This document shows, piece by piece, positions 28,941 through 38,521 of a DNA stretch of 64,000 nucleotides (positions within the stretch are counted from its first letter, which is position 1; every line of letters starts with the position of its first letter). The translations under genes and the position numbers were made by a program. The notes beneath the pieces are model-generated. The model saw only the letters and a list, made by a program, of their open reading frames with translations. It searched no databases and was not told the DNA's origin. The DNA is taken from positions 434,001 to 498,000 of the forward strand of contig JAGKQI010000100.1 in the NCBI GenBank assembly GCA_018806915.1, read 5' to 3'. Source of the DNA: Phytophthora colocasiae (lineage: Eukaryota > Oomycota > Peronosporomycetes > Peronosporales > Peronosporaceae).

Positions 28941-29635
28941 CAAGAGGGATGTATCACATGTGATGTAATGAGAAGCTTGTAAGCTTTACAGTGTAAAGCA
29001 TACTGAGTTCCTTGGGTTGAAACATCCTTTGTAGTTGTTATCTCGTCCGACCTAGATCATCGCAGTAGCTGTGGAGTATGATCCTAGCCATAGGACATAA
29101 CTGCAAAGTGCCCATGGTCAACAGTATAATTGCTGTGTGGGGAAATCGTTAGCCAGAGGGAATTTGGTGAGGTTTTCTTATGCAACCAACCAAACAAAAA
29201 CCTTGAGCTTTGTATTAGGAGCAAAGTAAAACAAACTACAACAATGACACAAGATGCTTAGCAACTCTAAAGCCTTTGAAGAAGATTTTCGCGCATATGC
29301 AGGAAAGTAGCAATATAATGCTTGTTTGCCTTCGCGAGAGCCCGACACAAATGCCGGAACTTCCTAGTGGCACCAATAATATTCATGTAGGCAATCTATT
29401 GAACAATAGTATTGTTGCCTTCTGCTAAAGTTGGATTATCTACTACAAGTTTGGTCAATTATCTACTACAAGTTTTGCAAACGGAGGCCATAAAATACTT
29501 CGGAGCGTCCATTTCGTTGGTACAGCGAACATCAAGCAGAAGAAAACAACTCATGTAAACTTTATTTTTTCGGGAAGTAGTGTCGATCTCAACAAATAAT
29601 TCGATCAAAACTGCTGAACACAGTAGTCAATCCAC
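28941..29635. other. T2 3' UTR, truncated terminal repeat and unit spacer
   Basis: No gene is seen. Contains the inner T 3' repeat to 29168, unit spacer, a small local duplication of TTATCTACTACAAGTTT (about 29447-29478), and the AnkB2 poly(A)-like signal TTTATT at 29571-29576 (read on the minus strand). Confidence 0.65.
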
Positions 29636-31459
29636 TCAGTCAGCAAATAAGGGTTCCGCAACACTCAGCTCGAACTCGTGCCGGTGGTGAACGTACGCCC
29701 ATTCCGCAAACTCGAATCGCTTATTATGTGTAGCAACAAGAGCCTTCTTCAGAGTCTCAATTGAGTAGCACTCACGACAATTCTGGTACAAAAACCACAA
29801 AACACCAAAGTGGGAACAGTACGCTAGCACGACGTTTGCACAATCCACTGCAGTAAGTCGACAAAGCTCAGGTTGACGAGAATAAAGCCACTCAAGTACT
29901 TCCAAGTTGCCCATACGAACTGCACCGCGTATGGCTTTGTCCGTAAACCCTTCTGTCCTGTTTTGGTCGAGCCACTTTAGCACTGCAAGATGATTGTTTT
30001 GTGCTGCTTTATCCATCGCTTCCGTGGTGCAGCCCTCCGATCGATTCGCGTGAAGCCATTTCACCACATCGAGGTTTCCATCTTCAGCAGCAGAATCCAT
30101 GGCGTGAGTTGTACAACCCTCCGTTCTATTGGAATGAAGCCACTTCACCACGTCTAGGTGTCCGTGTCCAGCGGCAGCATTCATAGCATCGGTTGTACAA
30201 CCTTCCGTTCTATTGGAGTGGAGCCACTTTACCATTTCAAGATCTCCTTTTTTCGCAGCCCCATCCATTGCTCTTATTGTGCAACTTGCATTGGTGTTCT
30301 CATGAAACCATTGAACCACATCTAAATGACCTTGAATAGCAGTATCAGTCATAGTATCATCGTAGCATCCTTCTCTACAATTTTCGTGAAGCCACTTCAC
30401 GACATCCAGGTGGCCGTTTATCGCTGCGTGATGCATCGCACCGTTTATGGCTTTATTCGCTGAGAATCCTGCGGCTACGAGGCACTTAACAATATCAAGA
30501 TGACCATTTCTTGCAGCTGCTGCAACAGCTTCTGATGAAGAAATGTTTTCAATGCGAAACGAAAGCAGTAAGCGAATAATATCCAGGTGGCCATTTCCAG
30601 CAGCACTTGAATATGCATAACGAACGTCGCACATTTGCAGGTAGTGGTGAATTAACCAAGTGAGAGTAGCGATATGTCCCCAAGCTGCTGCCATCCAAAC
30701 CTTAATCTTGTATTGTGGAGTTTCCTTTAATGAATGGTAACGCTTGTAAAGAAAAACGTTTCGATTCGGCTCGTCCATCATCCACTGTAGTACATGAAGG
30801 TGACCGCAATCGGTAGCAGCCTGCACAACTCTAAGCAAATCCACTTCTTCCAGTGCATAATGAATGTTGCAAGCCCATCTAACCATTGTCAAGTCTCCTT
30901 TTTTAGCTGCTGCCTGCGCCCACCCTGCGATCTCGTTCGCAGAGGCGATCGGTAGCCTCTTTTGTAGCCATTTTGCTAATTCAATCTGCCCTTGTAAAAT
31001 AGCTATACGAACAATATAAGGATCCCACTCGACATCGCATTCGCACTCAAGTAGCCATTTTACAATGTCAGATAGGCCACGTGTTGTAGTCGCTATAATA
31101 GGTCGCATCAGAACTCGACAGTCTCGAAAGTGTTTTGTCAATAGTTGAACCATTTTCAAATTCCCCACCTCCACCGTCTTGCTCAAACAGTTCTCGAATT
31201 GCCATTGTCGATAGTCAGATCGATGCCAAAAACCGCTGGATGGGTTAGCAACGTTCTGTCTTGCAATAAGTCGTTCAACTAGATGATGGAAGTTGGACGC
31301 GCAGGCTTCGGTAAGAGTCCATTTCCAGGAGCCATCGAGAAACTCATCAAGTTTGGCAACAATATGAGGCACACACAGTATATCGGGACCATTTTCAACT
31401 ACCACTCGTACACAGGTTTGCGGTATCGGGAAGTTGTTTCTCGGTGCCGGAGGATTCAT
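29636..31459 (-). CDS. AnkB2: ankyrin-repeat protein family B, 607 aa
   Basis: ATG at 31459. The N terminus is shorter than in AnkB1 ('MNPPAPRNNFPIPQTCVRVV') because the upstream part is deleted; 'PHIVAKLDEFLDGS' is kept. It has the same repeat architecture, but one repeat near 30430-30450 is missing compared with AnkB1 and AnkB3. The regular C-terminal array has 28-residue units ('NRTEGCTTHAMDSAAEDGNL'). Open throughout and plausible as a gene. Function is inferred only as a protein-binding scaffold. Confidence 0.87.
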   Translation of the reverse strand: MNPPAPRNNFPIPQTCVRVVVENGPDILCVPHIVAKLDEFLDGSWKWTLTEACASNFHHLVERLIARQNVANPSSGFWHRSDYRQWQFENCLSKTVEVGNLKMVQLLTKHFRDCRVLMRPIIATTTRGLSDIVKWLLECECDVEWDPYIVRIAILQGQIELAKWLQKRLPIASANEIAGWAQAAAKKGDLTMVRWACNIHYALEEVDLLRVVQAATDCGHLHVLQWMMDEPNRNVFLYKRYHSLKETPQYKIKVWMAAAWGHIATLTWLIHHYLQMCDVRYAYSSAAGNGHLDIIRLLLSFRIENISSSEAVAAAARNGHLDIVKCLVAAGFSANKAINGAMHHAAINGHLDVVKWLHENCREGCYDDTMTDTAIQGHLDVVQWFHENTNASCTIRAMDGAAKKGDLEMVKWLHSNRTEGCTTDAMNAAAGHGHLDVVKWLHSNRTEGCTTHAMDSAAEDGNLDVVKWLHANRSEGCTTEAMDKAAQNNHLAVLKWLDQNRTEGFTDKAIRGAVRMGNLEVLEWLYSRQPELCRLTAVDCANVVLAYCSHFGVLWFLYQNCRECYSIETLKKALVATHNKRFEFAEWAYVHHRHEFELSVAEPLFAD

Positions 31460-31658
31460 TCGGCTTCGCTGTTTCTTCCGAAGGTTTGATTATGAATTCC
31501 AAATGATATTGAATTCTGAGAATGCTGATCCTTTCTTGGAAAGTGAAGAGAAGCCAGATTTCTGACTGAAGCTAGTAGACACCTATCGGGAATCGTTCTT
31601 GAAGGACTTGAAGTGATCTCTAGGTGTTTAATGTTTTCTGTGGTTCATTTCTGAATTT

Positions 31659-31925
31659 GTGTCCCAGCAAGCCAAACCAAGCAAGTTGCAAGAAAAAGAA
31701 AAAGTTGGGGCTACACCCTCATCAAGTCGCAGTTGTTGGACACAATGTTGCAGTCTACAGCCCTTCAAGCGAGCTGGTGAGCTACTTGCCTTCCACGTAC
31801 TAAACGTTCTCGTGGGTATCCTTGGAATCATCTCGGTGATACTGTTACTTACAAGCATGGCTGCTTATCCCAATCTGGGTCGTGGTCACTGTCTGTTGTC
31901 GATGCCACACAATGGATCGAAATAA
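31659..31925 (+). pseudogene. Membrane-segment relic of C segment 2
   Basis: From a GTG at 31659 an 88-codon frame contains 'KRAGELLAFHVLNVLVGILG' and 'IISVILLLTSM', the hydrophobic N-terminal part of the ORF seen whole at 62835-63302. It then diverges and stops. The 44-codon ORF equivalent lacks its ATG here because of a deletion near 31660. Confidence 0.55.
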
Positions 31926-32620
31926 CGCGCGTCAGGGCCTCCTTCAGAGATTCGATGGAGCTGGCTTCGTTATGGTTATGGTGCAAGAACCACAAAACAT
32001 CAAAGTGTCTAGACGCTGCTGCAACGTTCATCAAAGAAGCTACATACAGCTCTGGTCGTCGAGAAAGCAACCATTGGATCATCTCCAAGTTACCAATACT
32101 AACTGCCACTCTCATTACTCCGGGTGTAAATCCCTCCATCCTGTTTTGGTCGAGCCACTTAAGCACTGGGAGCTGTTGAATCTAGCTGCATAACCAACTG
32201 CTAAATAGGTGCAGCCCCCTCCGACCGGGTTAACATGGAGCCACTATATCACGTCGAAATGTCAATTTCCCGCGGCATCGCTCATAGCAGAAGTCGCAAC
32301 CCCCGACGTATTAAGTGCAGCCACTTCACCACCTAATGGTTACCAGTACGCGCAGCAGCATCCATAGCGAATGTTAAAAAGCCTTCTTTCGATTCATGTA
32401 ACCATTGAACCACAGATAAATGACCATGGTTTGCAGCGTTATCCATGGCGTTGGTGGCGCAGCCTTCATTACCATTGCAATGAAACCATTTCACAGTATC
32501 CAAGTGCCCATTAGAAGCAGCACCATCCATCGCCTTTGTACTACAACTGTGCGAAGAATTCTCGTGCAGTCATTTCACTATCGAGGAATCCATTCTCTGT
32601 TGTAACTGGATATCCTAAGG
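31849..32620 (-). pseudogene. Ankyrin-gene relic, C-terminal half (minus strand)
   Basis: Pieces read as ankyrin repeats: 31849-32166 ('LKWLDQNRMEGFTPGVM', 'AAASRHFDVLWFLHHNHNE'), 32333-32530 ('MDGAASNGHLDTVKWFHCNG', 'DNAANHGHLSVVQWLHES') and the end of 32541-32837. Frames are broken repeatedly. It resembles AnkB but is more diverged, so it is a third family. A small part survives antisense inside C1 (12608-12850) and C3. Confidence 0.75.
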
Positions 32621-32689
32621 TTCTGGGTAGTTTTGAATGAACACAAGTGAGAACAGCGATATGACCAAATGCCGCTGCGCGATAATCCG

Positions 32690-33444
32690 GGGACAAGTCG
32701 AGCAAACGATGTCTATTCACGATCGCTAACGTGTGTACGTGCGGTATATCAAAATGGCCCCGGATTTCTGCGATTGCCCCACATTGTTGACAAACTCGAT
32801 GAATACCTGGACGGTTCTCGTAAATGGACACTTCCAAACGCCTATGCGTCCGGCTCTCCTTATCAGGTTGAGCGGATCATCGCTAACCAAAAAGCGGAAG
32901 CCCGAAGTATAGGCAATGGCAATTCAATTGCAGCTTGTATAGCACTGGATGTGGCAAAACATTTTTGGGGGCTGCCGCGTTTCGTGGCATGTGGTCGAAA
33001 ATGCTGCCAAGCGTGGCCTGTCAGAGATCTTGAAGTGGATGGATGGATGCGGCTGCAAGGTCGATTGGTATGTTGGTGCTGTCAGTGAGGCTATCAGAAA
33101 TGAATTCTTTGAATTGGCGAATTTCGTAGAACACTGTGGGTGGAATTACTGTAGCAGCAGAGAAAGGCGACTTGACAATGGTCAAGCAGATTTGTGGCAG
33201 CTTTATGGAGAGAGCTTCTAACGGGATTCTTTGCTACTCGGATGTGGAATTGTGGGGAATTGTGCAGCGTGCAACCAACTACGGACACCTCCATGTACTA
33301 AAGTGGATGATCGGCGAACTGGATCGCAAGGTGCTTCTTTACGAACTTCTTGGTCGAGACCTTCCTGGATCTATATACATTTATCGGCTTGTCGAGAAAT
33401 GCAATCGTTTAAAAGCCGTATCCTGCTATTGTGGCATTAACTGA
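32690..33444 (+). pseudogene. Ankyrin-gene relic, N-terminal half (plus strand)
   Basis: Plus-strand pieces match the AnkB N terminus: 'LTCVRAVYQNGPGFLRLPHI', 'VDKLDEYLDGSRKWTL' (32669-33088), then 'AAKRGLSEILKWMDGCGCKV' (32949-33221) and 'QRATNYGHLHVLKWMIGELD' (33136-33444). Several frameshifts break it. It faces the minus-strand C-terminal half head to head, so one half was inverted about a point near 32650. Confidence 0.75.
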
Positions 33445-33642
33445 TGTTGGTTCGAGCTTATCCTCGTACTCCGCTGGATCAGGCCTGGACCGGATGTGGC
33501 AGAATTGTAATTTGTGATCCCAACACAGAGATTTGTATCTGTAAAAATGAGGTGAGTGGTTGAAGTTTAGTTGTCAAACGAGTGAGATTTGGCGGTCACT
33601 TGGTTCGTCACTTCCGAATTGGACCGCAAGACCTCGATAAGG

Positions 33643-34687
33643 ATGAACAACCACAAGTATATGGACGCATTCGACCACGACATCGTGAAGCGGAAGACAG
33701 ATTTCCAGCACAAAGTGGCTCAAGTGTACGTAAGAGGCCCATTTCTAATGTCAACAGTAGATCCTCATTTTTGTGTCATGTAGGCGGACTTTGATGCAGG
33801 AGCTCCATCTCGATGCCATAGTGTTGAGTCTTTCAGCCAACTTTGCATGGATCACAAGTGGTGCCCGAAACTACGTCTTCATGGCCACGGAGACAGGTGC
33901 AGGCTCGATCTACGTGGACGTCAGTCGTGTGGTAGTACTCACCAACGAGATCGAAGGGCACAAGTTACTCAACGAAGAGATGAGAGGCCTGGAAGACGCT
34001 GTAACTCTCGTACAAGATCCGTGGTACGATCAACGCAGTCACTTCACCGTTGCCAAGGAGCTTTCTAACAGCGATCAAGTTGCTGTGGACGCTGCTGATC
34101 CCACACTTGCTGGCCGTTTGGCTGAACTTCGTTCTACCTTGACGCAATACGAGATGGAGGTGTTCCGTTCTCTTGGAAAAGATTGTGGAGAAATCATCGG
34201 AGAAGTCGCACGTGCCGTTCGCCCTACCATGAGTGAATGGGAGATCGCTGGTAAATTGTCCGACAAGATGTGGTCTCGTGGAATCACCCCCGTTGTGATG
34301 CTTGTGGCAGCGGACGAGCGCGTTGATGCCATTCGTCACCCGTTACCGACACAAAAGCGCGTGAAGAACAAGGCAATGCTGGTCATCTGCGGATCGAGGG
34401 CTGGTTTGATCGCATCCACCACTCGTCTCGTGTATCTCACCACGACTCCAAATGACTCAATCCCGGACGAACTACTGCGTCGTCATGAAGCTGCTACGTA
34501 CGTGGACGCAGTTCTTATCGCCAATACTAGAAACACTGGCACGAAAGCTGGAGAGATGCTCAAATTGGCACAAGAAGCGTACGCGGAGAAAGGGTACGAT
34601 GGAGAGTGGAAATTTCATCATCAGGGAGGCTGCGCTGTCTACAAAAGCCGCGAATGGGTGGCAAACCCGACAGCCAGCCGGATGTGA
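33643..34687 (+). CDS. M24 peptidase-like protein of unit 2, two exons, 328 aa
   Basis: Exon 1 is 33643-33725, intron 33726-33783 (58 nt, GT-AG), exon 2 is 33784-34687. Same domains as the unit 1 copy, with few amino-acid changes. Here 'HHQGGCAVYKSRE' continues as 'WVANPTASRM', which fits the M24 family better, before a stop. The family normally continues with a further β-rich part, so this copy too is probably truncated. Classical metal-binding aspartates are not obvious. Downstream frames (to 34850) do not obviously continue the domain. Confidence 0.72.
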
Positions 34688-34850
34688 ATTTTGCCGCGTT
34701 CCGTCCAGTCAAAACCGTCGAACTCCAATTGCTGCTTGGTCGTGGTTCGTCTACAGGCCTTTCGCTATCACGTTCGACTCGTCGCATTTTTCGACTGTCA
34801 CATGTGGGCTGGCGTCCTATCCGATGTGGTGCCGGAGCAAAGCTTCACGG
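34688..34850 (+). other. Tail of C segment 2, unrecognised
   Basis: The stretch is also found at 51185-51325. It is open in one frame ('VNFAAFRPVKTVELQLLLG') but I recognise no product. It joins AnkA3 sequence at about 34851. Confidence 0.4.
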
Positions 34851-35865
34851 TATCACGTGCAAATGTCCGTACGCAGTAGCTTCGACCATCATCCGTTCAG
34901 GTTTACAAGCTAGGTCAGCCTCGCATAGATACTCCAGAATGTGCAGGTGGCCCTGGTGAATAGCGTAAGTTGCTGCGAAGTGAGGGTACGATACTCCGCC
35001 ACGCTCTAAAAGATACTCCACTACATCCAAATGACCACCACCACATGCTGCTTGCACGGCTTCTCGTTCTCCTTTTACGGTCTCATTCTCTACAAGCCAC
35101 TGCACCATATCCAACCGCCCAATCTTTGCTGCTTCCTCTAAGGCTCTGTCTGATTCTCCACCAAAACATTGCTCAGAGATCCACTGTAACATTTCCATGT
35201 GACCCCCAATAGCAGCATCGTTTATAGATGGAGGAGGAAGCAAGATCTCTGCTTCGTAAACTACATCGAGAAGCCATTGGACTAAGTTCATGTCGCCTTG
35301 CCGCACAGCAGACGACATCACATTATCCAAGTTCCTCGGAGCGTCAGGTGTGTTTTCATATAACCACTGAGCCATTTCTCCGTGCCCATATCTGATAGCA
35401 ATCTCCGTATCATCTCGGCCCCAAAGAATCACATTCCTTCCATCATCTACGTTAGGACGACCATACTCGAATAAATACTGCAGTATTTCCATCCGTCCAT
35501 GACGAGCTGCTTCTTCCACCACCTTTTCATCCGCTGTACAACCAGAAAAATGTTCTATAACCCATTTCACAAAATTCAAATCTCCACGCCGCCCGTAGAG
35601 ACTTCGTGAACTGGAAGCGGTAATAATGACTATCGGTGCGCAGATATCGGCAGAGAGACCAGTTTGTACCCTTTTCCATTGCAGGGTCACTGTTGTGCCA
35701 GATCCGGTCCAGTAGACACGTCGACCCCACCAAGCAGGCTTTGTCCAGTGGAATCAACACCGAACCATCCAGGAACGAAGAAATGAGGATACCGATATGA
35801 CCCAATGCTGCGATGGCAGGAAACGGCTTCAGCGCGAGCTGGACGGCTGTCAACGTAGCTGACAT
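34851..35865 (-). pseudogene. AnkA3: ankyrin family A, both ends damaged
   Basis: ATG at 35865 gives 112 aa before an 8-nt deletion near 35587 (between CTCCA repeats) shifts the frame. The downstream frame 34845-35690 stays open. The C-terminal third is missing: AnkA sequence stops at 34851, joined to the C2 tail. The ankyrin repeats that remain are nearly identical to AnkA1/A2. Not functional as it stands. Confidence 0.88.
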
Positions 35866-36041
35866 TATCCGACAGATATCTCTCTTTTTCTTACTTGATC
35901 TATTTCAGAAAATTAATTAGTGGTGTTGAGCATTTCCAGAAATATTTAAATTGAAACAATTTTCGACGGAAATAATTGTCTGGTACAGTATTACGCAACC
36001 TAAATATTCTAAATAGGAGGTTATTCCTGCTAGAACTTCTC

Positions 36042-36060
36042 TCTCATTTGTCATTTTTAC
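36042..36060 (+). promoter_or_regulatory. Oomycete-type initiator plus flanking element in the T3 terminal repeat
   Basis: TCTCATTTGTCATTTTTAC closely matches the known oomycete core promoter (initiator TCATT-type followed by CAWTTT). It lies about 43 nt upstream of the T3 ATG. Equivalent motifs precede T1 (4564-4583), T2 (17365-17384), T4 (44788-44807) and T5 (53424-53441). A role in transcription is inferred. Confidence 0.6.
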
Positions 36061-36102
36061 TCTACCAAATTCCCTCTGGCTAACGATTTCCCCTCACTAG
36101 CG

Positions 36103-37635
36103 ATGGCAGCTCCACTTCCCGAGCATCACAAGCAAGTACGCACAACCTTCACCAACGCTCAACGTCTCGAAATCTGCGCCTACAAAGAGCAGAACCCCAG
36201 TGTCACACAGAGTCAATTGGCCACTTGGGCCCTAGAGACCTTCGAACTGCCACGCAAACCGTCGCAAGCCATGATCTCGAAACTCCTCAAAAGGAAACTC
36301 GATCTGGAGAATATGACTACTGAGGAGTTGGTCTGCAAGTCACGCCGTACTGTGCGGTTCCCGAAACTGGACGCTGCACTTGCTCGATGGGTTGCATTCT
36401 GTGAAGAGAGTGGGGTCCCAGTGACGGGGGAATCCATCCGAGTGAAGGCCGCGAGGTTCGCGGAGATTCTGGAAATTGATACCCCCTTGACTTTCTCGAA
36501 CGGATGGCTGTACAAATTCAACGAACGTCATGGCTTCGGCGGCCAACGAGCTACGAAAGACAGCAAAGAGTCTATGGAACAAGCAGTGGGTAAAGTCCTG
36601 CAACACCTACGGGACTTCGAGCCGAGAGACGTTTTCAGTATGGACGAAACGGGGTTGTTGTTTACGATGTTCCCAGACCGCAACAGGACGTGGGGGGCCA
36701 AACGCTTGACCATCGGGTTGACGTGTAATAGTGACGGGTCGGAGAAGTTGCCACCACTTTTCATCGGTAAAGCGGAGAAACCGAGAGGGTTCACGAACTC
36801 AACCGCGTTGGAAATGAACTATTTGCACAATGCCAATGGGTTGATGACGCGTGAGATCTTCTCCAAGTGGCTGAAGGACGTGGATTCCAGATTCAGAGAG
36901 CAGCAGCGCAAGTGTTTATTGGTCGTGGATAGTGTGGCTGTTCATGCTGGTTTTGACGCTGGAGGACTGAGTAACGTTGAGGTGATTTTTCTTCCACCTG
37001 GAACTCCAGTCAACTTACAGCCACTAGCAGCTGGAATCGTTCCTGCTTTCAAGAAACGCTACCGACGACGACAGATCCAGCATGCGCTGGACCAACTGGA
37101 TGCATATGCAGACGTGAACACTGTTGCGAGGTTTGATAGTGTGGGTGTGAAGCAGGCGATGTCGTGGTGCATCGAGTGCTGGAACGCAGTGCCGTCTGTA
37201 GTAATCAGAAATTCCTGGCATGAGGCTGGTTTGGTACCTACAGAGAACGTTGATATCGAATTTCGCAGAGAGGAGGACGCTATCTCGGAAGAACTATCTC
37301 TGATGCTATCGTGGCTGCATGTGGCGCATCCACTGACAGTGGAGGACCTCGTGAGTTTACCAGAAGAGAGTGTGATCATGGATGTTCCGACGGACGAAGA
37401 TTTCTGTACTTTTGTGGAGTCTGTGAGGGTGGCCAGTCTACAGCCAGTTCCTAAAGCAGCAGTGGTCGATGGCGGTTTGAGTGTGGAGGAACTGAAGGAA
37501 CATCTCAAGTGGATCGCCAAACTGCTCATTTATGCTGACGAGAAAGGAGTATCAGCAGAATCAGTGAGTGGCATGCGTGTTCTGCAACGAGACTTCCGAG
37601 ACAAACTGAATAAGAAACAGATTGGGAGGAACTAA
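36103..37635 (+). CDS. T3 pogo-like transposase, intact 510 aa, third catalytic acid replaced
   Basis: ATG at 36103. An N-terminal psq/CENP-B-type helix-turn-helix ('LEICAYKEQNPSVTQSQLA', about 20-60) and a second CENPB-type DNA-binding region ('LARWVAFCEESGVPVTGESI', about 85-150) precede a DDE_1 core. D181 ('FSMDETG') and D276 ('VVDSVAVHAG') fit the first two catalytic positions. The third, normally 'QPLDQG', reads 'LQPLAAGIV' with A309. The C-terminal 120 residues are acidic and helical. An intact frame with a lost catalytic acid suggests either a dead element or a DNA-binding protein kept for another reason. No intron is needed. Confidence 0.88.
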   Translation: MAAPLPEHHKQVRTTFTNAQRLEICAYKEQNPSVTQSQLATWALETFELPRKPSQAMISKLLKRKLDLENMTTEELVCKSRRTVRFPKLDAALARWVAFCEESGVPVTGESIRVKAARFAEILEIDTPLTFSNGWLYKFNERHGFGGQRATKDSKESMEQAVGKVLQHLRDFEPRDVFSMDETGLLFTMFPDRNRTWGAKRLTIGLTCNSDGSEKLPPLFIGKAEKPRGFTNSTALEMNYLHNANGLMTREIFSKWLKDVDSRFREQQRKCLLVVDSVAVHAGFDAGGLSNVEVIFLPPGTPVNLQPLAAGIVPAFKKRYRRRQIQHALDQLDAYADVNTVARFDSVGVKQAMSWCIECWNAVPSVVIRNSWHEAGLVPTENVDIEFRREEDAISEELSLMLSWLHVAHPLTVEDLVSLPEESVIMDVPTDEDFCTFVESVRVASLQPVPKAAVVDGGLSVEELKEHLKWIAKLLIYADEKGVSAESVSGMRVLQRDFRDKLNKKQIGRN

Positions 37636-38521
37636 CAAGAGGGATGTATCACATGTGATGTAATGAGAAGCTTGTAAGCTTTACAGTGTAAAGCATACTG
37701 AGTTCCTTGGGTTGAAACATCCTTTGTAGTTGTTATCTCGTCCGACCTAGATCATCGCAGTAGCTGTGGAGTATGATCCTAGCCATAGGACATAACTGCA
37801 AAGTGCCCATGGTCAACAGTATAATTGCTGTGAGGGGAAATCGTTAGCCAGAGGGAATTTGGTAGACGAAAATGACGAATGAGAGAGAGGCCAGTACTGG
37901 TAGCAATTAACCACCTGAGCATATTTAGGTCGAGTAATACTGTTCAAACAATTTCCTTGAAATGTCTACCTAGTCCTCACCTGGTGTACGTACGACCACT
38001 TTGCAAACGCCTCCCGATTGTTGTGCTCTTTCAGGATTGCTTGCAGTCACCACCTAGAGATGGAGGCTACTAACTGTCGTCCGCAATTCACATATTTGAT
38101 AGTATACTTCGAAAATCTCCCGCGGAGGTTTTCCAATGCAACCAACAAAACGAAAACCTCCCCTGAGATTTGTGTTAGGAGCAAAGTAAAAACAAAACCC
38201 AACACAAGATACTTAGAAACTCTAAAAACACTTGAAGAAGATTTACGCTACTGGCGATCATTATGCAGAAAATCAGCAATATAATGCTTGTTTGCCTTCA
38301 TGTACAATAGTCTGCTAAAGTTATTATCAAGAGTTCTCAATTATCTACTACAAGTTTTGTCGCAAATTATGGAAGACCATTAAATACTTCGGAGCGTCCA
38401 TTTCATTGGTACAGCGAACATCAAGCAGGAGGAAACAACCAAAGTAAACTTTTTTATTTTGCTGGAAGTAATAATGTCGATCTCAACTCGATTAAAACTG
38501 CTGAACAAGTAGCCAATCCAC
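37636..38521. other. T3 3' UTR, full 3' terminal repeat and ancestral-type spacer
   Basis: No gene is seen. The T3 3' repeat runs to 37942. Then about 180 bp (37943-38125) occur only here, followed at about 38126 by the spacer motif GGAGGTTTTCCAATGCAACC that directly follows the truncated repeat in other units. A poly(A)-like TTTATT is at 38453-38458 for AnkB3. Confidence 0.7.

Larger units (their letters stand above)
17309..29168 (+). mobile_element. Pogo/Tigger-like transposon T2, split by a LINE
   Basis: Starts CAGTATTACGCAACC at 17309 after TA. The element is interrupted at 18806 by the LINE and resumes at 28786, ending at the truncated inner 3' repeat (AATTTGGT at 29161-29168). An initiator-like motif is at 17365-17384. 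Confidence 0.87.
35986..37942 (+). mobile_element. Pogo/Tigger-like transposon T3, complete with long terminal inverted repeats
   Basis: The only copy with both outer ends. The 5' end is CAGTATTACGCAACCTAAAT after TA (35984-35985); the 3' end is the imperfect complement ATTTAGGTCGAGTAATACTG ending at 37942. The inverted repeats extend roughly 110-120 bp inward to CCCCTCAC / GTGAGGGG. The right flank is TT rather than TA, so the target duplication is not clean. CAGT ends and a TA target are typical of pogo/Tigger elements. Length is 1957 bp. Confidence 0.88.
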
